Shown here: positions 6,111 through 13,198 of the stretch, piece after piece
Layout of the letters: each line of letters starts with the position of its first letter
How positions within the stretch are numbered: position 1 is the first letter of the stretch
DNA from: JBBKWJ01 sp037968895
GTDB taxonomy: Bacteria > Actinomycetota > Acidimicrobiia > Acidimicrobiales > SZUA-35
DNA length: 25,118 nucleotides
NCBI GenBank assembly: GCA_037968895.1
Contig: JBBKWJ010000204.1
Location: 1 to 25,118 of the forward strand
Direction: 5' to 3'
Notes under the pieces: generated by a model
Told to the model about the DNA's origin: nothing
Databases searched by the model: none
What the model saw: only the letters and a program-made list of their open reading frames with translations
Position numbers and translations under genes: made by a program

Positions 6111-8465
6111 ATGATGAATCCAGGGAAACGAGAACGACGACGCCCTGCCTTTGGCCGGTCTGTGCCGGTGTTGCTCGGAGCGATGTTCGTCGCTGCGAGC
6201 TGTACGAGTGCGACTCCGGTCGGTGAATCTGGGTCGGCCACAACGAACGGAGATACTCAAGCCGCTACTGCTACTACTGAAGCAGCGGGCGAAGTTCAAC
6301 GCGGCGGAAAGCTCACAGTCGGCATAGTGAGCGAGTCAAACAGTTGGTATCCGCCTGAGGCCGAATGGGCATTCTCTGCTGGCAATCTCCCTGCTGACGC
6401 CTTCTACGAAAACCTCTACATGCAAGCCGGAGACGGCACCATTCTTCCGGTGTTGGCCGACCGGGCCGCGGTGCCAAATGACGATGCCACCGAGTGGACG
6501 GTCACGCTGCGTCCTGGCATTACTTTTCACGACGGCACGCCGCTTAATGCCGACGCTCTCGTCGACATGAGCGTGCTGTGGGACGAGGGACGTTTCGCCA
6601 CTCCAGGGGAAGGAATCGACAAGACCATAAAGGTCGACGATCTGACCGTCACCTACACGCTCTTCGAGTCAGACCCTGTCTTTGAATCGACACTGGCTGG
6701 CAACCGGGGTGTGGCCTTTTCGCCTTCGGCCGCTCGAGGTTACGGAGACGCAGCGTCGGAGAATCCGGTCGGCACCGGCCCGTTCGTCTTCCAGTCGTGG
6801 ACACGTGACTCAGAGCTCGTGACAACGCGGAACCCGAACTACTGGCAAGAAGGTCAGCCGTATCTTGATCAGATCACCTTCCGGGTATTGACCGACGGCA
6901 ATAGCCGACTCGCAAGTCTTGAGTCTGGCGATATTGACCTCGCAACTCAGGGCGGCATTGATGGACTCGCCCCCTTGATCGACAAAGGCTTCCTCTATCA
7001 CTCATACACCGGCAGCGGTGCGGGCGCGATCATCTTTAACACGATGAACCCTCCGATGGACGACAAGCGTGTTCGGCGGGCCGTGTCGTATGCGATCGAC
7101 CCCGAAGATCTCAACGCGATCAATCCAGGCAACTTGGAAGGAACTCTGGCGAAGAAGTCGCAGTTCTATTCGTCTAAGAGCCCGTGGTACAACCCCGCGG
7201 CCGAAGATATCTACCCATACTTCGACATGCCTCAAGCTGAGGCCCTTGTCGAGGAGTACAAGAACGACCCTGCTCGTTCAGACGGCAAGGCCGCCGGTGA
7301 ACCGCTGACGTTCCAGTACGTCTGCACTCCGACGCCGACGAACCGCTTGACATCTCAGCTGTTCATTCAGGCGTGGGAAGACGCAGGGTTCGAGATCGAC
7401 TTCCTCGAAGAAGAACAGGGCACCATGGTGACCCGCGTTGTCGGCGCACCGACCCAGGATCCGCCGTTCCTCGGTGACTTCCAGGCTACATGTTGGGCCG
7501 AGGGCAACGATGGCGATCCGTTGCCGCTGTACGACTCACGTTTCGGCGATGTCGGCTCCAACGTGCTCAACTTCACGAACTATACGAACGATGATGTAAC
7601 CGCTCAGATCGACATTCTGCGGTCAGAGCTCGACCCAGCGGTTCGCTACGATGCGGCGGCAGAGATAGCGATGATTCTCGCCGACGAATTGCCAATTCTC
7701 TGGCAACGAGATGGCGGAACCACAGTCGTGTTCAACGAAAAAGTGAAGAGTGTCAACAACTTCACCTGGCCCGATGGCACGCCGGGTAACACGATGGACC
7801 GTGGCCGCGTGATGTGGCAAGAGGTCTGGATCGACGGAGCGGAACCACTCGACATTCCGACTGGCCTCATCGAGCCTCCGGCTGCTCCCGCTCCGACCAC
7901 AACCGCTCCTCCCGAAGAGGCTGGCGGCGGTGACGTCGTGGTGAACGATGCCATTCTGGCTGCACTGCCAGGCGCCGACATTCTGCCTGCCGGTGTTACT
8001 GAATCAGCGGCAAGCGACGAGACCGAGCAGTGCCCAGGAGCCAGCCCACGAGATGGGCTGTCGCCGATCTCCATCACGGCCAAGTCGTTCAGCGGTGGCG
8101 ACTTCGGTCCGTTCATCGGCACCATGGTGTACGAGTTTCCTGCGGGCGAAGCTGAGCAATACATGGCGAGCTACGCCGCGAACGCGGTCGGCCCGTGCGT
8201 GTCATACAACACGACAACGTCAGGCGGCGCACCGCTTTCGCAGGCCGTCGTAGTTATCGACGGCAAGTCGTACGGTGACGCAACGGCGCGCTACACAATC
8301 CGAGGCGAAACCGGCGGGTTCCCCGTCAACACTGAGTTGGTGTTGATCCGCTCAGGTGATCGCATGATTCGGGCGTGGTGGATCGCCGTTGGCGGCGATC
8401 CAGACCCAGCTATGTTCACGGCGTTTGTCGACGCAATCGACGCCGCAGTCACCAGCGCCAGCTAG
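6111..8465 (+). CDS. ABC transporter substrate-binding lipoprotein (SBP_bac_5) with an extra C-terminal domain
   Basis: About 784 aa, far longer than the usual 500-600 aa for this family. The signal peptide ends in the lipobox VAASC with lipidated Cys31. Residues about 60-590 form the family 5 solute-binding domain (GGKLTVGIV; LRPGITFHDGTPLNADALV; NPVGTGPFVFQSW; NPNYWQEGQPYLDQITF; DDKRVRRAVSYAID). A Pro/Thr-rich linker (PAPTTTAPPEEAGGG) at about 593-607 leads to an extra domain of about 175 residues with two cysteines (641 and 696). This resembles the secreted PknH-sensor-like/actinobacterial lipoprotein folds and is not part of normal DppA. ATG at 6111 is chosen because AAGGGGAG lies 7 nt upstream; ATG at 6105 is too close to it. 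The protein should deliver the solute to the two upstream permeases. The ATPase genes are not in the window. Confidence 0.92.
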   Translation: MMNPGKRERRRPAFGRSVPVLLGAMFVAASCTSATPVGESGSATTNGDTQAATATTEAAGEVQRGGKLTVGIVSESNSWYPPEAEWAFSAGNLPADAFYENLYMQAGDGTILPVLADRAAVPNDDATEWTVTLRPGITFHDGTPLNADALVDMSVLWDEGRFATPGEGIDKTIKVDDLTVTYTLFESDPVFESTLAGNRGVAFSPSAARGYGDAASENPVGTGPFVFQSWTRDSELVTTRNPNYWQEGQPYLDQITFRVLTDGNSRLASLESGDIDLATQGGIDGLAPLIDKGFLYHSYTGSGAGAIIFNTMNPPMDDKRVRRAVSYAIDPEDLNAINPGNLEGTLAKKSQFYSSKSPWYNPAAEDIYPYFDMPQAEALVEEYKNDPARSDGKAAGEPLTFQYVCTPTPTNRLTSQLFIQAWEDAGFEIDFLEEEQGTMVTRVVGAPTQDPPFLGDFQATCWAEGNDGDPLPLYDSRFGDVGSNVLNFTNYTNDDVTAQIDILRSELDPAVRYDAAAEIAMILADELPILWQRDGGTTVVFNEKVKSVNNFTWPDGTPGNTMDRGRVMWQEVWIDGAEPLDIPTGLIEPPAAPAPTTTAPPEEAGGGDVVVNDAILAALPGADILPAGVTESAASDETEQCPGASPRDGLSPISITAKSFSGGDFGPFIGTMVYEFPAGEAEQYMASYAANAVGPCVSYNTTTSGGAPLSQAVVVIDGKSYGDATARYTIRGETGGFPVNTELVLIRSGDRMIRAWWIAVGGDPDPAMFTAFVDAIDAAVTSAS

Positions 8466-8482
8466 TCCAACCGCATCCAATT

Positions 8483-8528
8483 GGTGTCAGGTACCAGCGC
8501 ATCCGATGATGCGCTGGTACCTGACACC
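8483..8528. repeat. Perfect 21-bp inverted repeat with 4-nt loop (terminator or REP-like element)
   Basis: The left arm begins GGTGTCAGGTACCAGC and the right arm is its exact complement, around a CGAT loop. The stem extends outward with a bulge (CAA on the left, TTG on the right). It lies 18 bp after the binding-protein stop, so it would form a very strong RNA hairpin there. No U-tract follows. It can be a factor-independent pause/terminator, or a copy of a dispersed palindromic repeat. A second, different palindrome of similar design lies at 24599-24656. Confidence 0.8.
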
Positions 8529-8553
8529 ATTGTGATGCGCCATTGTGATGCGC
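8528..8553. repeat. 13-bp tandem duplication next to the palindrome
   Basis: CATTGTGATGCGC occurs twice without a gap (8528-8540, 8541-8553), starting at the last base of the palindrome. GATGCGC is also present in the palindrome's right arm, so this may be a replication or insertion scar. No further copy is seen in the window. Confidence 0.8.
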
Positions 8554-8566
8554 GTCGGAGACGAGA

Positions 8567-8596
8567 TTCGCACGCCCTACTCAGTGCCATTAGCGT
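8567..8596 (+). promoter_or_regulatory. Leaderless promoter of the SDR gene
   Basis: TTCGCA (8567-8572), an 18-bp spacer, TAGCGT (8591-8596), then 6 nt to ATG at 8603. Initiation would fall at the start codon. No SD is present. The same -10 hexamer and the same 18-bp/6-nt geometry occur at the TauD-like gene. Confidence 0.6.
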
Positions 8597-8602
8597 GCCC
8601 AG

Positions 8603-9382
8603 ATGGCCCAAACACCGCCCGATCTCTTTGACCTTACGGGAAAGGTCGCCGTGGTGACCGGTGGAAGCCGGGGGCTCGGACGAGAAATGTGTCTTGCGTT
8701 TGCCGAGCGTGGAGCCACGGTAGTGGTGTCTAGCCGCAAGATCGCCTCATGTCAGGCCGTTGTTGCTGAGATCGTCGACCAATTCGGCGCCGATGCAATC
8801 GCCGTCGAATGCCACGTTGGCCGCTGGAGCGACTGTCAGAATCTGTTTGATTCAGTAATCGAGCACTTCGGCAAGATCGACATTCTTGTCAATAACGCAG
8901 GAATGTCGCCGCTTTACCCTTCGCTGACCGAAGTGTCAGAGGCGTTATTTGACAAGGTCTTCGACGTGAACCTCAAAGGTCCGTTCCGCTTGAGTGCCTT
9001 GGCCGCAGAGTCGATGAAGCAAACAGGCGGGGGGAGCATTATCAACGTGAGCAGTACCTCTGCAAAACAGCCATCGGCAGCAGAGGTCCCATACGCAATG
9101 GCGAAGGCGGGGCTGAACACGCTCACCGTGGCGCTCGCGCATATGGCCGGACCTGAGGTGCGGGTCAATGGCATCATGCCAGGGCCCTTTCTCACCGACA
9201 TCAGCGTGGCCTGGGACCTCGACGCCTTTGCAGAGTCAGCGAAGCGCTCGATACCGCTGCAGCGTGGTGGACAGCCAGGCGAAATCGTCGGTGCAGCGCT
9301 CTACCTAGCGTCAAACGCATCGAGCTACACCACCGGCTCGATCATCAAGGTTGATGGCGGCATGACATGGGCTCCGGCATGA
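8603..9382 (+). CDS. SDR family NAD(P)-dependent oxidoreductase
   Basis: A 259-aa classical short-chain dehydrogenase/reductase. The cofactor motif TGGSRGLG is at 19-26, the structural NNAG at 97-100, and the catalytic Ser-Tyr-Lys set is S151, Y164 and K168 (YAMAK). The C-terminal YTTGSIIKVDGG is typical of the FabG-like/glucose-dehydrogenase-like branch. It would reversibly oxidise a secondary alcohol or reduce a ketone in the cytoplasm; the substrate is unknown. It has its own leaderless promoter and is followed by a CoA-transferase whose start overlaps its stop as ATGA, so the two products probably act in one pathway: alcohol/keto chemistry and CoA activation of an acid. The importer upstream may supply the substrate, although a strong hairpin separates them. 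Confidence 0.93.
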   Translation: MAQTPPDLFDLTGKVAVVTGGSRGLGREMCLAFAERGATVVVSSRKIASCQAVVAEIVDQFGADAIAVECHVGRWSDCQNLFDSVIEHFGKIDILVNNAGMSPLYPSLTEVSEALFDKVFDVNLKGPFRLSALAAESMKQTGGGSIINVSSTSAKQPSAAEVPYAMAKAGLNTLTVALAHMAGPEVRVNGIMPGPFLTDISVAWDLDAFAESAKRSIPLQRGGQPGEIVGAALYLASNASSYTTGSIIKVDGGMTWAPA

Positions 9383-10665
9383 GCGACCCTTTGGCTGGAC
9401 TCTTTGATGGTCTCACCGTGCTCGAGATTGGACAGTACGTCGCAGCACCAATTGCGGCTGAGCTCTTTGCTCACGGCGGCGCCAACGTCATCAAGATCGA
9501 GCCGGTCACTGGCGACGTGACTCGGATGACTGATCCGATCCAGATCGGCGAAGGGCGACAATACGTTATTAAGGCTCGGGGCAAAAGGGCCCTGCCGCTG
9601 AACCTCTCGACCGATGAGGGCCGGCGGGTCGCTGCCGACTTGGCGCTCAAGAGTGATGTGCTCATCACCAACATGCGACCAGGCACCGCCGATCGGCTCG
9701 GCCTTGGTTTCGAACAACTTCACAAGCTGCACCCAACTCTCATCTACGGCGAGATCAACGGATTCGGCGACGCCGGTCCAAACGCAGGTCGCCCCAGCCT
9801 CGACCTTATTGCCCAGTCATGGACCGGCCTTCGCGCAGCCGCTGGCATCGGCGAAGACGGTGAGCTCGGTCGCTACGAGGCATACTTCTGCGATTACACC
9901 GCTGGCCTATTGTTGGCGTTCGGCGTCGCCGCAGCCCTTCACCATCGCAATGTCACCGGGCTCGGCCAACGGGTGGGGACTTCGCTGGCTCACGCCGCGC
10001 TTTTCATGCAGCACCGAAACGCGAATCTGTTTGAGTCGGCCGACGCCTGGAAGCGGGAGGTTGGTGCTGGCGTCACCGATCGCATGAGCTTCAACGAGCT
10101 CGCCCGTTATCGGTCAGAAAGAGCGTCACCCGACTTGTTCCTCATGTCGACCTACAAGACAAGCGACGGTGCGCTGTCTATCGGAGCGCCCGGTGCAATG
10201 TCGAGCAAGCTGTGCCCTTTGTTTGAGGTTGAAGACCCTCGACAATCGCCAGATTGGGCCGACCGTTCGAAACGGTCCGAGGCACTGCGAACGGTGAAGG
10301 CCGAGATTGCCGCAAAGCTGGCCACGATGACCACGGCCGAGGCTCACGCCTTGATCGAAGACGCCAGCTTACCGAGCAGCCCGGTCCGGATGCTCGAAGA
10401 GATGCTCGTCGATCAGGATGCCATCGACGGTGGCCTGCTCTATGAGGCGGACCACCCCCGCCTCGGCCGCTACATCATGCCAACCGCCCCGATCTCCATG
10501 AGCGGCTCTGACTACCGGGCCAGGGTGGACACCGCCGAATTCGGTGTCCACACTGATGAGCTGTTAGCGGAGCTCGGCTATGACGCAGCATTAATCGAGC
10601 GCCTTGTCGCCGACGGCATCGTTGCGAGGAAAATAGAGCGAGAGGAAAAAGAACGCAAGGAATGA
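9379..10665 (+). CDS. CaiB/BaiF-type class III CoA-transferase
   Basis: A 428-aa protein of the formyl-CoA transferase fold. The N-terminal GLTVLEIGQYVAAPIAAELF with GANVIKIEP is the family signature, and DVLITNMRPG is the next conserved block. The catalytic Asp that forms an aspartyl-CoA anhydride is D172 in the FCDYTAGLLLAFGVAAAL helix. Such enzymes move CoA from a donor thioester to a carboxylic acid by an intramolecular mechanism. ATG at 9379 overlaps the SDR stop as ATGA and is preferred over ATG at 9367, so the gene is coupled to the SDR. The C-terminus is unusually polar (KIEREEKERKE). The acid is unknown. Confidence 0.92.
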   Translation: MSDPLAGLFDGLTVLEIGQYVAAPIAAELFAHGGANVIKIEPVTGDVTRMTDPIQIGEGRQYVIKARGKRALPLNLSTDEGRRVAADLALKSDVLITNMRPGTADRLGLGFEQLHKLHPTLIYGEINGFGDAGPNAGRPSLDLIAQSWTGLRAAAGIGEDGELGRYEAYFCDYTAGLLLAFGVAAALHHRNVTGLGQRVGTSLAHAALFMQHRNANLFESADAWKREVGAGVTDRMSFNELARYRSERASPDLFLMSTYKTSDGALSIGAPGAMSSKLCPLFEVEDPRQSPDWADRSKRSEALRTVKAEIAAKLATMTTAEAHALIEDASLPSSPVRMLEEMLVDQDAIDGGLLYEADHPRLGRYIMPTAPISMSGSDYRARVDTAEFGVHTDELLAELGYDAALIERLVADGIVARKIEREEKERKE

Positions 10666-10689
10666 GCGCTCGACGAAATAGCTCGCGCT
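10665..10689. terminator. Weak hairpin between convergent genes
   Basis: AGCGC (10665-10669) and GCGCT (10685-10689) are inverted repeats around a 15-nt loop in the 23-bp gap between the CoA-transferase and the SCO6745-family gene. On the plus strand it is followed by a modestly T-rich stretch (TTAGTCTTTCC). The short stem makes this a weak call. Confidence 0.25.
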
Positions 10690-11576
10690 TAGTCTTTCCG
10701 TGGTGCGGGCCGGCCGATAGCGGCGAAGTAGTTGGCGTTCACCAGGGCGGCACACGCGGGCGATAAGAGGTCGCCGAGCCGGTTGACCGTGTCGTCGCTC
10801 ATGCCAGCCCACAGCGGTGCGCTCAGTTCGTTTGTCCGCGCTTCGATGGCGGCTCGTGCGGCGCGCCCAGTGCCGCTTACTCCGCCGTCGTTGTCGAGCC
10901 ATCCACGAGCAGCGAGACGCTCGTTGGCCGCGTCCCATGCTTCATCAGACCACGCCCGAGACTTGCGGACCACGCCGTTTGCGGCTGACAAAAGATCGGA
11001 CACAACCGTGCACTCAGCCGCATCGAGCGGTTCGGCGACAAGCAGGCCAATGTGGGCGTCGCCCCGCCACTCCCGAAGAATGGTCACTAGTTGCCACAGA
11101 TGAAGTAGTCGGTCGTCACCCATGCTGCCAGAGCCGAGGTCGTCGAGCACCGCGGCGTTGCCGGCGGCCAGGGGACGCCCGGCCCATGACAAGCCAGCCA
11201 CCGATCGCTCACAAATAGCGATTGCTTCTTCGATTTCGTCGACGGTCATCACTGGCCGCACGTGTTCGTCGAGGACCCGTTTGACTCCCCGCCAGCGAGC
11301 GTCTTGTAACGCAGACGCAGTCGTCGTTTCCCATAGGCCGTCCATTGCGAGCGTTACGAGGTCGGGGCTGAAGTTGTAGAACGTGGCAATAACCATTTGC
11401 GTCGGTAAAGGGCCCATGGCTGCGGTGCGCGATCCGAAGTAACCGCTTCGACCAGTTACACCGAGTGCCGCGTATTCTTCGGCTGCTTCTTGGCTGAAGT
11501 AGACGAACGCATGAAAGAGCGTTGTCTTGTCGTGAAGACGTCCGATGGTGGAGGGCGATGCTGCGGTTGTCGACAT
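10689..11576 (-). CDS. SCO6745-family protein (function unknown)
   Basis: A 295-aa soluble protein matching the actinobacterial SCO6745 family: HAFVYFSQEAAEEYAALGVTG near 20-40, YFGSRTAAMGPLPTQMVIATFYNFSPDLV at about 45-75 (split over two helices), a central LLHLWQLVTILREWRGDAHIGLLVAEPLD near 165-195, and a C-terminal segment with RAWSDEAWDAANERLAARGWL that resembles a winged-helix or MarR-like repeat. The biochemical role of this family is not known to me. ATG at 11576 is preferred; a GTG at 11615 would add 13 residues outside the family pattern. TAATGT lies 7 nt before the ATG, suggesting leaderless transcription. It is divergent from the TauD-like gene. Confidence 0.85.
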   Translation of the reverse strand: MSTTAASPSTIGRLHDKTTLFHAFVYFSQEAAEEYAALGVTGRSGYFGSRTAAMGPLPTQMVIATFYNFSPDLVTLAMDGLWETTTASALQDARWRGVKRVLDEHVRPVMTVDEIEEAIAICERSVAGLSWAGRPLAAGNAAVLDDLGSGSMGDDRLLHLWQLVTILREWRGDAHIGLLVAEPLDAAECTVVSDLLSAANGVVRKSRAWSDEAWDAANERLAARGWLDNDGGVSGTGRAARAAIEARTNELSAPLWAGMSDDTVNRLGDLLSPACAALVNANYFAAIGRPAPRKD

Positions 11577-11583
11577 CCGTCCG

Positions 11584-11589
11584 ACATTA
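11584..11589 (-). promoter_or_regulatory. Putative -10 box (TAATGT) of the SCO6745-family gene
   Basis: TAATGT on the minus strand ends 7 nt before ATG at 11576, with no SD. This matches the leaderless pattern of the window. No convincing -35 box is seen. Confidence 0.35.
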
Positions 11590-11644
11590 CTCGCGACGAG
11601 CCAGGCGGACCCCACTCGTCTCAGAGGGTGTTCGGGTTAGCCCA

Positions 11645-11662
11645 AGCGTTTGACCAAACGCT
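11645..11662. promoter_or_regulatory. Perfect palindromic operator candidate over the -35 box of the TauD-like gene
   Basis: AGCGTTTGACCAAACGCT is a palindrome with 8-bp arms and a 2-nt centre. The -35 box TTGACC (11650-11655) lies inside it, so a bound dimeric repressor would exclude RNA polymerase. Candidates are the FCD/GntR regulator encoded at 12542-13198 or an outside TetR/GntR protein. No second copy was noticed elsewhere in the window by eye. Confidence 0.6.
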
Positions 11663-11679
11663 GGACATCGCCGTAGCGT
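11650..11679 (+). promoter_or_regulatory. Leaderless promoter of the TauD-like gene
   Basis: TTGACC (11650-11655; 5 of 6 to TTGACA), an 18-bp spacer, TAGCGT (11674-11679), then 6 nt to ATG at 11686. GGAG touches the ATG directly and is too close to serve as an SD, so a leaderless mRNA is the better reading. Confidence 0.7.
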
Positions 11680-11685
11680 CCGGAG

Positions 11686-12534
11686 ATGGAAATCGACGTA
11701 ACACCATCTGGTCAGTCGTGCGGAGCGACAGTACGGGGAGTTGACCTTACGAGTGCGCTCGACGACACCATGGTTGCAGAAATCCGAGCCGCATGGCTAA
11801 CTCACCATGTTCTGGCGTTCCCCAATCAACTGATGTCAGACGACGATCTCGAACGCTTCACCCTGAGCTTCGGGCCGTTTGGCGACGACCCCTATATTGC
11901 GCCGATTGACGGCCGTGAGCATGTGATCGCCGTTGAACGTCGGGCAAACGAGACGGCACCGCTGTTCGCCGAAAACTGGCACACCGATTGGAGCTTTCAG
12001 GAACACCCACCATCTGGCACCTGCCTTTTCGGCATCACGATTCCGCCGCATGGTGGCGACACGCTCTATGTCAACCAGCATGCGGCGCTCGCGGCGATGC
12101 CGGCCGAGCTACGAGCCCGCCTCGAAGGCCAGATGGCGGTGCACTCGGCCCGTGGCGGCTACGCGCCAGACGGGAGCTACGGCTTTGCCGACCAGGCGAC
12201 CGATCGCAGCATGGACATACGCCCTTCAGACACTGCGATGGCGACTCAGCTGCACCCAATTATCAAGAACCATCCGGAGACGGGCGAGGAGGGCATCTTT
12301 GGTTGCATTGGCTACATCATCGGGGTCGATGCGATGGCCGATGATGAAGCGAAGTCGCTGATCTTCGACCTCTATGAGTGGCAGATTCGTGATGAATTTC
12401 AGTATCGCCATGTCTGGGAGAAGGACATGCTTGTGATGTGGGACAACCGATCTGTTTTGCATAAAGCCACAGGCGGTTACGACGGCTACGACCGCTTGCT
12501 GCATCGCACCACGATTGGCGCATGGAACGGCTAG
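11686..12534 (+). CDS. TauD/TfdA family Fe(II)/2-oxoglutarate-dependent dioxygenase
   Basis: A 282-aa dioxygenase with the full metal set: H99 and D101 in NWHTDWSF, and H259 in DNRSVLHKA. R274 (HRTTIG) is placed to hold the 2-oxoglutarate carboxylate. Family enzymes couple 2-oxoglutarate decarboxylation to hydroxylation next to a heteroatom; TauD releases sulfite from taurine, TfdA cleaves an aryl ether. The exact substrate cannot be told from these residues. The gene stands alone behind a palindrome-controlled leaderless promoter and converges, with a 7-bp gap, on the GntR gene that ends the six-gene unit. That proximity, together with the desulfinase-like protein there, makes an organosulfur substrate attractive but unproven. 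The GCIGYIIGVD segment near 205-215 is unusual but not obviously catalytic. Confidence 0.92.
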   Translation: MEIDVTPSGQSCGATVRGVDLTSALDDTMVAEIRAAWLTHHVLAFPNQLMSDDDLERFTLSFGPFGDDPYIAPIDGREHVIAVERRANETAPLFAENWHTDWSFQEHPPSGTCLFGITIPPHGGDTLYVNQHAALAAMPAELRARLEGQMAVHSARGGYAPDGSYGFADQATDRSMDIRPSDTAMATQLHPIIKNHPETGEEGIFGCIGYIIGVDAMADDEAKSLIFDLYEWQIRDEFQYRHVWEKDMLVMWDNRSVLHKATGGYDGYDRLLHRTTIGAWNG

Positions 12535-12541
12535 CGGTCGG

Positions 12542-13198
12542 CTACTGGTCAGAGATGTGTTGCTCGGCCCCTTCGCCGATGTGGGCGATCATGGCGAGCC
12601 TCGCAGCCTCAGGATTGCCGCTCGCGATTGATGCCAGGAGAGGCGCATGTTCCTCGGCAATGACGTCGTCGGCCAGCTTGGTTGGAAACAGTTGCCCGTA
12701 GGCGAAGTGCGCGACACTCGCGCCCCATAGCCCATCGAAGCTCGCGAGCAAATGCCGGTTGTCGGCCTCGACGACGATCGCGCGGTGCACTGCCTGATTG
12801 GCAAGGTAGATAGCCTTGGTTGATCGGTCGCCGCCAGTCCCGACGGCAACAACCGCTTGGATTCGGGCGACCCGTTCGTCAAGGTCGTCGGCAGACGCAA
12901 CGAGCGATGCGGCGTAGCCCTCGATGGCCTTGCGGGCTTCGTAGAGTTCGACAACCTCGTCGTCTTCAACCTCACGAACAACGAAGCCACGCCTTCCAGT
13001 GGCCAACAACAGTCCCTCATTTTCTAGCCGATGAAACGCGTCTCGGACAGGCGTACGCGAGATGCCGAGCGACTCAGCGATTTGATCCATGACGATGCGA
13101 TCGCCGAGTCCGATGACGCCGTTGATAACTGCCGCCACGATCGCTTCGTATGCCTGATCGGCCAAACTCGGCTGGTTTGTATCGAGCGGTAGCAACAT
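12542..13198 (-). CDS. GntR family transcriptional regulator, FCD (FadR-like) subfamily
   Basis: A 218-aa regulator. Residues 1-70 are the winged helix (LADQAYEAIVAAVINGVI, then MDQIAESLGISRTPVRDAFHRLENEGLL), and about 85-205 is the all-helical FCD ligand domain (EVVELYEARKAIEGYAASL), with candidate metal-binding histidines in NQAVHRAI, EEHAPLLA and IAHIGEG. FCD proteins usually repress catabolic genes until an acid or acyl-type ligand binds. The ATG at 13198 shares one base with the stop of the upstream acyl-CoA-dehydrogenase-fold gene (TGATG), so it is the last gene of the operon and is likely to be made together with the enzymes. A GTG one codon upstream is possible. Its ligand is probably an intermediate of the encoded pathway (inference), and the palindrome at 11645 is a candidate target. 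Confidence 0.92.
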   Translation of the reverse strand: MLLPLDTNQPSLADQAYEAIVAAVINGVIGLGDRIVMDQIAESLGISRTPVRDAFHRLENEGLLLATGRRGFVVREVEDDEVVELYEARKAIEGYAASLVASADDLDERVARIQAVVAVGTGGDRSTKAIYLANQAVHRAIVVEADNRHLLASFDGLWGASVAHFAYGQLFPTKLADDVIAEEHAPLLASIASGNPEAARLAMIAHIGEGAEQHISDQ

